From NCBI GenBank assembly GCA_019637975.1, contig JAHBUR010000009.1, positions 81,001 through 145,000 on the forward strand: DNA of 64,000 bases, in the 5' to 3' direction. Both the position numbers and the translations under genes were made by a program. This stretch comes from Bacteroidota bacterium. Lineage in GTDB: Bacteria > Bacteroidota > Ignavibacteria > UBA10030 > UBA6906. Below, piece by piece: positions 46,936 through 55,827 of this stretch (its first letter is position 1; every line of letters starts with the position of its first letter). The notes below the pieces were generated by a model that saw only the letters and a program-made list of their open reading frames with translations, did not search any database and had not been told where the DNA came from.

Positions 46936-48009
46936 TCACTTCACCACTATCATCCTTCCGGTAGCGTTGAACGAGCCGCCGTTCATTCTGTAGAAGTAGG
47001 TTCCGCTGGGTTCGCCATCGGCATTCCAGCTGGTTCGGTAGGTGCCGGGCTGCTTCAACTCGTTCACCAATGTCGCAACTTCCTGCCCCAGGAGGTTGTA
47101 CACCTTCAGCGAGACAAACTCCGCTGCTGCAACCTGATACTCAATGGTCGTGGAAGGGTTGAAGGGATTCGGGTAGTTCTGCCTCAATGCGAATTCGGAA
47201 GGAACCTCGTTGCTTACTCGAACATCGGTTGGCAACGCCCCGCTCCACGTAGTTGAACTCGGGCTGATGTTGATTGTGCCGCTACCGGGTTGCAGCGTAT
47301 CGGCGGCCACAACGTTGACTGAGGCACCATTTTGCGCGATAAATTCGTAGCTCACTCTCCGCCCGGACGGCGTCCGGTCATCCTGCCGGATTCGCAGTGC
47401 CTGATGCGTTCCGAAGCTGCCCGGCAGCGTTATTGTTCCGAACGCATCAACCGTTTGGGTGACGCTGTGGCTGGTAACCTCATTGATAAGAGGGATGCCG
47501 AGCAGGCTCACTTGGAGAGTCTCCACATAGGCGTAATTCCAAGTCGTTCCGAGAGTGAGCGGCAACGAGTAGAAAACAATCTCCGGAGTATTCGTCATTC
47601 TCAAGATGGCGGTTCCGAACGGCGTCTGCCCGTCACCGGCTGCCCCCGGCACATACAGACTCGTGCCCAATCGCAGGTATTGATACACGGTACCGGTAAT
47701 CCCTTCGAGAGTCTGCCGTGAGCGCAACGCATGTGTTGCCCCGGGAAACCACGCGGCATACGGGGTTCCTGCCACATTCACGCTGGTAAGCGTATCGACC
47801 CGGTGGGTGTTCAGAGAACCGAAATTCCATACGTTGGCGGTGGAACCGGGCGTTCCGATGTTTGCTGTCGCAGAAAGCGTGTCGGCGCGGCTGAAGCGAG
47901 AATTCCCGACTGTCAAGCCGGAAGAGATGTCTGTGGCGGTAATGGTAATCTGGGAAAACCCAACCGCAACACAGCATACAGACATGAACAAACCAAGAAC
48001 TGTCTTCAT
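46936..48009 (-). CDS. Secreted protein with T9SS type A C-terminal sorting domain
   Basis: 357 aa with signal peptide (residues 1-19, ending GFS). The last 85 residues are the Por/type IX secretion C-terminal domain: FALRQNYPNPFNPSTTIEYQ, then VSLKVYNLLGQEVATLV, GTYRTSWNADGEPSGTYFYR and the final MIVVK. The cargo part (residues 20-265) is beta-rich with phrases such as TRIRQDD-like short strands and is not recognised. The product is expected to be exported through the outer membrane and anchored at the cell surface. AAGGAGGT precedes the ATG. Strong lineage marker for this genome. Confidence 0.9.
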   Translation of the reverse strand: MKTVLGLFMSVCCVAVGFSQITITATDISSGLTVGNSRFSRADTLSATANIGTPGSTANVWNFGSLNTHRVDTLTSVNVAGTPYAAWFPGATHALRSRQTLEGITGTVYQYLRLGTSLYVPGAAGDGQTPFGTAILRMTNTPEIVFYSLPLTLGTTWNYAYVETLQVSLLGIPLINEVTSHSVTQTVDAFGTITLPGSFGTHQALRIRQDDRTPSGRRVSYEFIAQNGASVNVVAADTLQPGSGTINISPSSTTWSGALPTDVRVSNEVPSEFALRQNYPNPFNPSTTIEYQVAAAEFVSLKVYNLLGQEVATLVNELKQPGTYRTSWNADGEPSGTYFYRMNGGSFNATGRMIVVK

Positions 48010-48270
48010 ACGACCTCCTTGTTATTTGAGTAAGTTGGATTGATATGGTTTCAAATCCATAAGTATACTCGAATAACGTCCCCCCGCCGTTTTCTCCTTC
48101 GATCCCAAAAAACACGAGTTGGTTGGATGGAACTTCCGGCTAAAGCTATCTCTATCTCAACTCAAAGTCAAGCATCGGATTTCTCAAAGCCAGGGAACAG
48201 CCGAAAGGATGGGATTTATGAATATGTTTTGTTGGATCGACCCCCGGGGGGTTGAATGAGTCTAGTCGCC

Positions 48271-48894
48271 TTAGTTCTGCACGTCGGAAGAAAAATGCGA
48301 GGGACCATAGCCTTGGCGACGCGCATAGTTTTCCAACTGCCGGGCCAGGAGTTTGCGTCCCCGATGAATCCGTGAACGAACAGTCCCGATAGGAGTCTGG
48401 GAGAACTCCGCAATTTCCTCGTATGTGCAGCCTTCAATGTCGCTCAGAATCAAAGCAGTCTGGTAATCAGACGGAAGAGTCTCGAGCGCTTTGGCAATCT
48501 CATCTCCTATCATCGCCTCATGCGCATCGGACGATCGGTAGTCGATCAGCAGTACCCTGCCCGTTCGCGAAACAGTGTCGTCGTGGTGTGTTCCCCCATC
48601 ATCGAGAAAATCCATAGGAATGGTCTCGTACTGCTTGCGGCGGTAGTCGTTGATGTACGAATTCTTGCAGATCTGAAAAAGCCATGCACGACAGTTCGTA
48701 CCTTCCTGATATGTATGAAACGATTTGCATGCCTTGAGCATTGTTTCCTGTACCAGATCGTTGGTGTAGTGCTCGTCACGGCACAGCTTGAATGCAAAGT
48801 TCCGGACAGCGTCGATGTGTGTAAGGGCTTCCTGAGTGAACAGGGGTTCGTTGTACATGGCATCACCGTTTATGGAAAAGAACTGATGGAGCAT
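48271..48894 (-). CDS. ECF-type RNA polymerase sigma factor
   Basis: About 207 aa. AAAGGAG lies five bases before the ATG at 48894, so that start is preferred over upstream in-frame codons. Region 2: FAFKLCRDEHYTNDLVQETM, then NCRAWLFQICKNSYINDYRR. Region 4: LETLPSDYQTALILSDIEG, then CTYEEIAEFSQTPIGTVRSR and IHRGRKLLARQL. The spacer between them (about residues 100-130) is long for an ECF factor. No anti-sigma gene is adjacent on either side; control may be by a distant factor or by transcription. It follows the glycan operon by 156 bases. Confidence 0.92.
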   Translation of the reverse strand: MLHQFFSINGDAMYNEPLFTQEALTHIDAVRNFAFKLCRDEHYTNDLVQETMLKACKSFHTYQEGTNCRAWLFQICKNSYINDYRRKQYETIPMDFLDDGGTHHDDTVSRTGRVLLIDYRSSDAHEAMIGDEIAKALETLPSDYQTALILSDIEGCTYEEIAEFSQTPIGTVRSRIHRGRKLLARQLENYARRQGYGPSHFSSDVQN

Positions 48895-49050
48895 TGTCAC
48901 TCCTTTCACGCAAGGCGCGTGCCAGGTAGAGTGGATCGAAAGCGAGCGAAAGCAGGCCGGTTTTGAGGTGATTGTACTGCGATTGTAGCATTTCCGCCAC
49001 AGCCGGAGGCGGGCGTGAACGAACCGCTGTGGAATGTCCGCCACAATAAA

Positions 49051-50175
49051 TTATGCGTGCAACACTTCGCTGAATGCCTCGACGTGCAGCCTGGCCGAAA
49101 CATCCCAGCGAAAGTGTTGTGCCCTTTCAACCCCCCGAACAATCATCAATTGCCGGAGATGCGCGTCGGTCAACATTGTGCGCATCGCGCCTGCGATACT
49201 CTGCACGTCATACGGATCCACGTACAGTGCGGCATCAGCGCAGACTTCAGGCAAACATGAAACGTTCGAAACAACAACGGGGCAGCCGTGTGTCATGCCT
49301 TCCAGCGGCGGAAAGCCAAAGCCCTCATAGAACGACGGGAACACAAGGAGAGACGCCTTGTTGAGCAACTCTTCCATCTCTTCCGATGACACATGCCCGC
49401 GATACACAACCCTCCCCTCATCAAGGCCGCATCCCTCACGACAAAGAGAGCGCAGCCTGTGTTTCATACGCCGGGTTCCGTGTCCCGTCATGATCAGCCT
49501 ATGCGGCACTTCATCCTTTATCAGACAAAATGCACGCAGCAGACCCTCAACATTCTTCATCCCGACAAGCCGTCCGGTGAAGAGAATGTATTTCTCGCCG
49601 GAGTTCTTCTTCATCTCGGTGGCAACCTGCAGTGATTGCCGGACACCGTTGTGAATGACCCTCACCTGCGCCTCGGTAAGCTGATAATGTTTGAGCAACA
49701 AATCCTTTGTATGTTGCGAAGGTGTAATTACCGACTTTGCCTTTCGCAGGGCAAATCCTAACAGATACTTGTAGTAGAAATACTGTTTCCGATGGCTGGC
49801 CTTGAACAACAACGGAATAATATCGTGAATGGTGACAATCTGATTCTTATGAAAGAACAATGCTTCGAGCTGGGTCGAGACAAAAATCAACGAACGTTTA
49901 TGCATCAATGACAGAATGTTGGAGAACAACAAGCGCATCAAATGCCCCCGGAACCGGTAGTCGGGAGAGACACAGGAACTCACCCATCGAAGTTCGCATC
50001 GTTCAGAGAACCGGATGTCACGGATATGTTCGCGGCAGTTCTTGTTGACGTAGATGATGAACCGCAAGTCCGTTTGCAATTGCGCCAACTCGCGGATCAG
50101 GTTGAGTGTGTAAACCCCGAGGCCATCAATGTACTTGCCTAAATTTGTTGCGTTAATGATAACGGGCTCAGTCAT
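49051..50175 (-). CDS. Glycosyltransferase family 4
   Basis: About 374 aa GT-B retaining glycosyltransferase. GGGAGG lies six bases before the ATG at 50175. N-terminal half: VIINATNLGKYIDGLGVYTL; C-terminal half: YILFTGRLVGMKNVEGLLRA, HRLIMTGHG, and the donor-binding E-x7-E in FYEGFGFPPLEGMTHGCPVV. Last gene of a seven-gene overlapping glycan operon and overlapping the ABC ATPase gene by eight bases. Probably adds a sugar from a nucleotide donor to the exported polysaccharide on the cytoplasmic face. Confidence 0.92.
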   Translation of the reverse strand: MTEPVIINATNLGKYIDGLGVYTLNLIRELAQLQTDLRFIIYVNKNCREHIRDIRFSERCELRWVSSCVSPDYRFRGHLMRLLFSNILSLMHKRSLIFVSTQLEALFFHKNQIVTIHDIIPLLFKASHRKQYFYYKYLLGFALRKAKSVITPSQHTKDLLLKHYQLTEAQVRVIHNGVRQSLQVATEMKKNSGEKYILFTGRLVGMKNVEGLLRAFCLIKDEVPHRLIMTGHGTRRMKHRLRSLCREGCGLDEGRVVYRGHVSSEEMEELLNKASLLVFPSFYEGFGFPPLEGMTHGCPVVVSNVSCLPEVCADAALYVDPYDVQSIAGAMRTMLTDAHLRQLMIVRGVERAQHFRWDVSARLHVEAFSEVLHA

Positions 50176-50914
50176 AGTTACCTCCCGAAGTTCGATACGC
50201 ATTGGCAACATCCAGTGACGAGCCATCCATTACAACCCGACCCTTGTCCAGCCACACGAGACGTTCGCATTGTGTGACGAGAAAATCCAGATTATGCGAA
50301 ACAAACACCGTCGTCGTGCCGCTACGCATGAGGTGCTGCATTCGAACAACACATTTTCGCATGAAAAACTCATCCCCCACGCCGAATACTTCATCAACCA
50401 GCAGCACATCGGGCTGAACGTCCGTGGCAAGGGCAAACGCGAGCCGCGCATACATGCCCGAAGAGTATGCCTTCACCGGCTCATCAAAGAAATCCCCCAA
50501 TTCCGAGAACTCGATGATCCCGGGAATTTTCTGTTCGATCTCCCGTTTCGAATATCCCATCAGGATTCCGGCCAGAACACAGTTTTCGCGGCCGGACAAA
50601 TCCCCGTGGAATCCTATCCCCAGTTCGAGCAACGGAACGACATGTCTCTTCGTGTTGACGTAGACTCCGCCTGCTTGCGGCGTAATAACCCGCGCTATCA
50701 CGCGCATCAGCGTCGTTTTGCCCGCTCCATTCCGGCCGATTATTCCCACATGCTCGCCGTCGCCAATGCTCAACGAAACATTTGCGAGCGCATAAAATCT
50801 CGGTTTCTCTTTCTCATCCAGTATGGTTGAAAGGGAGTATTTCAAGCTCCTCTGTTGAATAGCATGTTTGGAGAAGCTCACGCCGGCATTCGTAAGTTTG
50901 ATGACAGGGTTCAT
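50168..50914 (-). CDS. ABC transporter ATP-binding protein, polysaccharide exporter (Wzt/TagH-like)
   Basis: About 248 aa nucleotide-binding subunit. Walker A IGRNGAGKTTLMRVIA, signature YSSGMYARLAFALATDV, Walker B LLVDEVFGVGDEFF, switch histidine in VFVSHNLDF. The N-terminal extension (SLKYSLSTILDEKEKPRFYAL) is typical of Wzt/KpsT/TagH-type exporters. It lacks the extra C-terminal carbohydrate-binding domain of O9a-type Wzt. The ATG at 50914 follows the permease stop; a GTG at 50923 overlapping that stop is the alternative. Confidence 0.93.
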   Translation of the reverse strand: MNPVIKLTNAGVSFSKHAIQQRSLKYSLSTILDEKEKPRFYALANVSLSIGDGEHVGIIGRNGAGKTTLMRVIARVITPQAGGVYVNTKRHVVPLLELGIGFHGDLSGRENCVLAGILMGYSKREIEQKIPGIIEFSELGDFFDEPVKAYSSGMYARLAFALATDVQPDVLLVDEVFGVGDEFFMRKCVVRMQHLMRSGTTTVFVSHNLDFLVTQCERLVWLDKGRVVMDGSSLDVANAYRTSGGNYD

Positions 50915-50919
50915 GATGA

Positions 50920-51693
50920 TCACAAATAGAAGTAGAATTCGTGTTTGTATTTGTCAACAGAATACAACCCGACAAGCAGAACCACCGCGCTGACACCGAA
51001 TGCAACGCCCCAATCAGCGCTGCCCGGCCAGGATGCATAGTAGATTGGCTTCTGAAACAACGCCGCAAAGTACGTGATAGGATGGAACTGCAGCAGACGC
51101 CCCTGCAACGATCCGTCTGCAAACGCATCCGCACGAAACAGAATCGGTGAGGAGAAGAAGACAAGCATCAATCCCATTTGAACAATCGTCTTGACATCGC
51201 GGAAGAATGTGTACAACACAGCAGCGATCAATCCGCCCCCGAGCCCCAGCATCGCCCACGGAATGATTGCAAGAGGCAATACGACCAGGTGAATCGTGAA
51301 CGAGTGATGGAAGAGCAAGAACAGTCCAAACACGACGGAAAGCGAGATGAGGAATTCGAGGCTTGCAACCATCCAGCGCGTCAGCGGCAGCGCGTAGGGA
51401 GAAACATACAGTTTCTTGAGCAGCCATTCACCTCCAACAATCGATTCCATGGAGGTATTGACTACTTTTTCGAAATAGCGCCAGGGCATTAATGCAGCAA
51501 ACAGAAACACGGCATAGTCTGCAACATTCATCCCGTTAACAACGGAAAAGATGATGCTGAGTATCAGCAAAAAGAGTGCGGGCTCCAGAAAATTCCACAG
51601 AAAACCCAACGCTGTGTAACGGTATTTCAATTTCAGTTGGGTAAGAGCATAAAACCAGACGAACCGTTGTGCGATTGTAATGTCCATAATCAT
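50920..51693 (-). CDS. ABC-2 type polysaccharide export permease (Wzm/TagG-like)
   Basis: 257 aa with six predicted membrane helices, including YTALGFLWNFLEPALFLLIL and LEFLISLSVVFGLFLLF. The motif LKLKYRYTALGFLWNFLEP and the amphipathic gate region GGEWLLKKLYVSPYALPLTR are typical of O-antigen and teichoic acid exporters. It pairs with the ATPase encoded just downstream. Its ATG overlaps the stop of the 170-aa unknown gene (ATGA), so production of the two is linked. Confidence 0.93.
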   Translation of the reverse strand: MIMDITIAQRFVWFYALTQLKLKYRYTALGFLWNFLEPALFLLILSIIFSVVNGMNVADYAVFLFAALMPWRYFEKVVNTSMESIVGGEWLLKKLYVSPYALPLTRWMVASLEFLISLSVVFGLFLLFHHSFTIHLVVLPLAIIPWAMLGLGGGLIAAVLYTFFRDVKTIVQMGLMLVFFSSPILFRADAFADGSLQGRLLQFHPITYFAALFQKPIYYASWPGSADWGVAFGVSAVVLLVGLYSVDKYKHEFYFYL

Positions 51694-52202
51694 GCGGGGA
51701 TGTACTGAGTGATCCTGTCAAATACTTCCGTGGAGTGCTGCAGGGGCTCGGCCACGGGATGACTTTTCACTTCAATCCGGTCAAACGCGCACGAGCCGTT
51801 CCTGATCTTTGCAAGAAGGGCGTAGCAATACTCGTCATCGGCATTCACATGAACCGTTCTCGCCATCCACCCGATTCGTTGTATCGGATGAGAAACTGAT
51901 TCGACACATTCAACGGACTGTGACGCAAGAGTTTTGTAGCGATGCACGCGCAGATCCAGTTCGGGATTCCCGGTAATCGAGCCGGCATCAACCCGAAGCA
52001 TCACTTCAAAAACTCTCCTCTGATTTCCCCACCAAAAATACTCCGTATGAAAGGGCGTTTCCGCATTGCCGCTTCGTTCTCGCCGATCAAAAAATCCGCC
52101 ATGATCAGCACAGAACAGGGATGTTTCGCCGGGCAACCAGGAATAAGGATCTGCGGAGTGCGACGTGAGCGTTCTGAAGTTGAGACTGTAACTCGCTGAC
52201 AT
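51690..52202 (-). CDS. Unknown protein within the glycan-export operon (170 aa)
   Basis: Not recognised. No signal or membrane segment. The sequence looks beta-rich with aromatic residues (FHTEYFWWGNQRRVFEVMLR, ELDLRVHRYKTLASQSVE), compatible with a jelly-roll domain. It sits between the methyltransferase and the permease with an ATGA overlap. Because the ATPase lacks the C-terminal sugar-binding domain found in some Wzt proteins, this could supply such a function as a separate chain, but that is speculation from position and size. Confidence 0.6.
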   Translation of the reverse strand: MSASYSLNFRTLTSHSADPYSWLPGETSLFCADHGGFFDRRERSGNAETPFHTEYFWWGNQRRVFEVMLRVDAGSITGNPELDLRVHRYKTLASQSVECVESVSHPIQRIGWMARTVHVNADDEYCYALLAKIRNGSCAFDRIEVKSHPVAEPLQHSTEVFDRITQYIPA

Positions 52203-52211
52203 AGTTGTCTG

Positions 52212-53075
52212 TCAGCGCTTCGTCTCATCAAGTCCGATTACCTGCAGCCGTTGCGTACTTCTCGCCGTCTTCTTTTTCCTGAGTGTGAATATCCCGCACG
52301 TGAAAGGATGTTTGCCGCGCAGGAGTTGAAGGTGCACACTTTCTTGCATGAACTTGCCGGGTAGGTTCGTTTCCGCGGAATATGACAGGTTGATCAGGTT
52401 CGAAGGAATCGGACGGTGGATTGTGTGATGCGAAATTCGGGCATCAAAAAGATTCTCGGCAACAAGGCCGCTTTCTGCAAGTATGTCTGCAAGAAAGGGA
52501 AACGAAAAAACGTAATTGTGTTCATCTTTGATTGGTTCGTTGCCGTACAGGACTTCCGTTGTGAACACATACACGCCGTCATCTTTCAAGACGCGGGCAA
52601 CTTCGTTGAAGTGTTTCAGAAAATCTTCCCGCCCTCCTATGTGTTCAACCGCGCACGTTGAATAGCAGAAGTCGAACGTGTTGTCGGGAAACTGCAGGTC
52701 CCGCATATCCATCCGGAGGGCTTTCAGCTTCGCATCGTCAACCGGAAACGGCCTGTTTTCGCGAATGAATCCGTCGGGGCTTTCCGTCTTCGCACAATCC
52801 CACGACGTGTTCATCTCGTACAGATCGGTAATGACCAGTTGCCGGACATGCCGGGCAATCGCATACGCAACCAGCTCCTTCCCTCCTCCCATTGACAATC
52901 CGTATGTTTCGGGCTCAAGCTTGCCGCAGTCGCGAAGCGCTTGCACGATCATGGCAAACTCCCATTGCTTCCTATGGAACCGTGGAACTTCCCGCAGTTC
53001 CTTCCGGATGATCTCATTGATACCCGGACGAAACCAATCGGCTGCATCGCAGAGTTTGTTGTACGTGTTCATCAT
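52212..53075 (-). CDS. Class I SAM-dependent methyltransferase in the glycan operon
   Basis: 287 aa. Motif I region GLSMGGGKELVAYAIARHV with a less standard glycine pattern, then the acidic LVITDLYEMN. A clear methyltransferase_11-type stretch follows: MDMRDLQFPDNTFDFCYS, TCAVEHIGGREDFLKHFNEV and ARVLKDDGVYVFTTE. Context suggests methylation of a sugar or of the chain end of the polysaccharide; in ABC-dependent O-antigen systems, chain-end methylation signals export. Its ATG overlaps the GT9 stop (ATGA). Confidence 0.82.
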   Translation of the reverse strand: MMNTYNKLCDAADWFRPGINEIIRKELREVPRFHRKQWEFAMIVQALRDCGKLEPETYGLSMGGGKELVAYAIARHVRQLVITDLYEMNTSWDCAKTESPDGFIRENRPFPVDDAKLKALRMDMRDLQFPDNTFDFCYSTCAVEHIGGREDFLKHFNEVARVLKDDGVYVFTTEVLYGNEPIKDEHNYVFSFPFLADILAESGLVAENLFDARISHHTIHRPIPSNLINLSYSAETNLPGKFMQESVHLQLLRGKHPFTCGIFTLRKKKTARSTQRLQVIGLDETKR

Positions 53076-54913
53076 TCTTCCTTCGTAAAATTGTGTACGG
53101 TTGTAATAATCTCATCAATCGAAATATCCCCCATGCACACGCTTGTGCGCATGTTGGTGAGCTTACAGGGAATCTTGTCATTGCGCCAACAGGGCATACA
53201 GCCGAGTTTTGCGCGAACATCAATGAAACGGCAATTCGGATAATCCATTGTTCTGACCTTCCCGTCAATCGGGCCATAGAGGGCAACACAGGGGATGTTG
53301 AATGCGGCGGAAAGATGAACGAAGGAGGAATCGGGTGCCACGATTGCGCTGCATCCCGAGACGAGGGCAAACGCCTGCCGCATCGGCAACCCTTCGACTT
53401 TGGTAATGTTGGGTCCGTCGCAACCGCTGATCGGCTCGATGTCGAAGACAAGAACGTGATAGTGCCGGGAGAGCTGTACAACAAGTTGTTGCATGTGAGG
53501 GTAGTCGCGATAGACTTCGTCGGCATGCAGTTGAACGCCGATCACGGTCTTCCCTTCAAGCCCACGGCTTGCCCAGAAACTCTTCTGAAACTCCCTTTCT
53601 TCTTCCGTCACGAAGTAGCGCGGGAGCTTGCGCATTGTTCTTACAGTCCACCTGCCGAGTCCGAGATTTCCGGCAAAGAGTTCTATCCTGTTCTTGCGTA
53701 CCTTCGGCGCCGTTCGCGACTCAAGTCGCGAAGCAGGACAATCAGTAAAATTGAACCACTTCTTGTACACGAAATGATTGAATGCCTCTTCCTCGACATC
53801 CAAAAGCTTCACATCCGGGTTGGCCTGAAAAACCGGGAAGTACCGGCGGGGAATGGCGAGATGGATTTCCGCTTCCCGATGTTTTCTTTTCAGTTCGTGA
53901 ATGCCCGGTGTCATCATCAGAAAATCCCCGATCCCTCCCATCGCCCGTGTAATCAGAAAGCTGCGGCGCAACACATGCGAAACCGGCATCTGCTGTCCCT
54001 CACGGGGGGAAATACCCCCCGAAGCCGCTCTGTTGAGCAGATAGTTCACACAATACACGTACCCCAGAACGCAATACCTCAGAGCCTGCTCAATTCCGAT
54101 GTAGCGCGTTGTCTTGAATCGTTCGGCGATGAAATACACACGATGCAGAAGAAACAGCGTCTTGTCGGAGGATGACACAGAACTGTCGAGGAATACGTTA
54201 TGTGAGCGCCGGTAGGTCTTTCGAATCTGTTGGACGAACTGTCTGCGTTGTTTGATATCGGTATAGAAGTGCCTCAGTCCTTGAAACATGAGGCTCTTGT
54301 AGAATTCAATATTCCCCCTCAACAGTGATTCCTGACCGAGGTTGAACAATAACGTAGGAATCATGTTGCGGTCTGTTACCCGATACGGTCGCCTTGCAAG
54401 TGATGCAAGAAGTGATTCGGTTTCCGGAAACTTTCCCAACGTATTGAGCACGCCCGCCTTCCCCACCAGGCAACGAACGTAGAGATCGGGGAACTTGCCC
54501 ACGTTCATCTCTATCGCCTGATCGTAACGCTCGAGGGCTTCATGAAGCAACGAGAGTTTCGTGAGTTCATCACTCCACAACAGAAGGGTTTCAAAAAGTT
54601 CTCGGGGGCAACTTCCGGTCTGCTGCGAGTTGCGAATGAAGAGATCCACCGTCTCACTGATAAACGCCTTCTCCTGATTGGCAGCGATCTCGGCTGAGAC
54701 GGCAAGGTAGGCTCGCAGCTTCTTGATGCCACCAACCACAACTTCGTGCAGAATGTACTTGTTCGCGTATTGAATCCGGGATTCTTTTACGATGCTCTGA
54801 AAGATTCCGTGTACAACCTCGTATTGTCCCGAAAAAGCCATGTATTCCAACTCCGACACACTTACAGCCTTGCGCACCAAGTGAGCTATGTTTGCCGCGA
54901 TATCAGCCAACAT
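53072..54913 (-). CDS. TPR-like domain fused to glycosyltransferase family 9 (heptosyltransferase-like)
   Basis: About 613 aa. Residues 1-310 are helical and TPR-like (LLHEALERYDQAIEMNVGKF, VLNTLGKFPETESLLASLAR). From about 320 comes a GT9 domain: FLITRAMGGIGDFLMMTPGI, VIGVQLHADEVYRDYPHMQQ, and the signature AIVAPDSSFVHLSAAFNIPC continuing VALYGPIDGKVRT. Near the end is a cysteine-rich LGCMPCWRNDKIPC. GT9 enzymes add heptose or related sugars to LPS core. The ATG at 54913 lies just before the stop of the TPR gene. Confidence 0.85.
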   Translation of the reverse strand: MLADIAANIAHLVRKAVSVSELEYMAFSGQYEVVHGIFQSIVKESRIQYANKYILHEVVVGGIKKLRAYLAVSAEIAANQEKAFISETVDLFIRNSQQTGSCPRELFETLLLWSDELTKLSLLHEALERYDQAIEMNVGKFPDLYVRCLVGKAGVLNTLGKFPETESLLASLARRPYRVTDRNMIPTLLFNLGQESLLRGNIEFYKSLMFQGLRHFYTDIKQRRQFVQQIRKTYRRSHNVFLDSSVSSSDKTLFLLHRVYFIAERFKTTRYIGIEQALRYCVLGYVYCVNYLLNRAASGGISPREGQQMPVSHVLRRSFLITRAMGGIGDFLMMTPGIHELKRKHREAEIHLAIPRRYFPVFQANPDVKLLDVEEEAFNHFVYKKWFNFTDCPASRLESRTAPKVRKNRIELFAGNLGLGRWTVRTMRKLPRYFVTEEEREFQKSFWASRGLEGKTVIGVQLHADEVYRDYPHMQQLVVQLSRHYHVLVFDIEPISGCDGPNITKVEGLPMRQAFALVSGCSAIVAPDSSFVHLSAAFNIPCVALYGPIDGKVRTMDYPNCRFIDVRAKLGCMPCWRNDKIPCKLTNMRTSVCMGDISIDEIITTVHNFTKEE

Positions 54914-55571
54914 GGGGTGGTGCCTTTCGAAATGAGGCAGGAGGTACAAGAGAGACTTCCAGCAAACGGTACTCCTTGCGAGCCTCTGCCTGCAGAGCTT
55001 CGTACCGGAGTACGTCAAACCCTTCGGGCGACGGAATATCAAACGTGCGGCAAATGTTCAACGCGTCTTGATAATTCCCAACATGCACAAGACAGAAAAT
55101 CTGGCGCAAGCGGCTTTCAGGGTCAAGTTGCGGCGAAAGACTCTGGACACGCCGGTACCATTTCAACGCTTCGAGAAAACGTTCTGACAATTCGAGAGCG
55201 TGCGCAAACCAATACATCCCGTGGAAATAGGCATCATTCCTGAGGTCAACAAGATCACCGTAATCGATTGCATAGCGAAAACAATCCGCCGCCTTGCTCA
55301 CTTCGCGGACGTGCATGAACAACCAGCCTGTCCGGAAGAAGCTGTTCAACTTGCATTCGGGGATGCGCGTCAACTCCGCGGCACGGTTGTAGTGAGCAAT
55401 TGCATTGGCAGTGTCCCCCAGGTTCTCTGCACACCAGCCACGATGGAACATCATATCTCCGGCATCGAAGGCCGGGTCGTCCGCGCATTGTTGAAAAAGA
55501 CAGAGGGCCTCGCCAAAATGTCCGTCCCGCTCAAGTGCAAGCGCTTTTCGTAAGAGTGTTGGGTCTCCCAT
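54903..55571 (-). CDS. TPR repeat protein, first gene of the glycan operon
   Basis: About 222 aa, consisting mainly of tetratricopeptide-like helical pairs: LERDGHFGEALCLFQQCAD, NLGDTANAIAHYNRAAEL, VREVSKAADCFRYAIDYG, LELSERFLEALKWYRRVQSL, VGNYQDALNICRTF. No signal peptide, so cytoplasmic. It overlaps the TPR-GT9 fusion by 11 bases; the two may form one scaffold. The ATG at 55571 is preferred over a TTG at 55613. Confidence 0.82.
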   Translation of the reverse strand: MGDPTLLRKALALERDGHFGEALCLFQQCADDPAFDAGDMMFHRGWCAENLGDTANAIAHYNRAAELTRIPECKLNSFFRTGWLFMHVREVSKAADCFRYAIDYGDLVDLRNDAYFHGMYWFAHALELSERFLEALKWYRRVQSLSPQLDPESRLRQIFCLVHVGNYQDALNICRTFDIPSPEGFDVLRYEALQAEARKEYRLLEVSLVPPASFRKAPPHVG

Positions 55572-55827
55572 TGCAGTCTCTTGGATGATGGAATGGTGAA
55601 AGGAATCGTTCAAGTATAAGCCAAAGGATGTGCCACAACGCGAGGAGCAATCGCTTTCATGTTTTCAGACAATATGAACCGATTACTCTGAAACGATCCA
55701 ACACATTGGGGAAAAGAGGTGACAGATTGGTGGAGAAAGATAGCGGGCAGTGTGGATAAAGCGCTACAGATACGGGGAAGAACAACGTGAGATGGGAAGG
55801 ATGTAGAAAAAATCAACAGCCGATAGG

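Noticed and set aside
48234..48256. CCCCCGGGGG palindrome downstream of the ECF gene as a terminator
   Set aside because: There is no T-run on either strand and the loop would be too tight; probably a chance GC palindrome.
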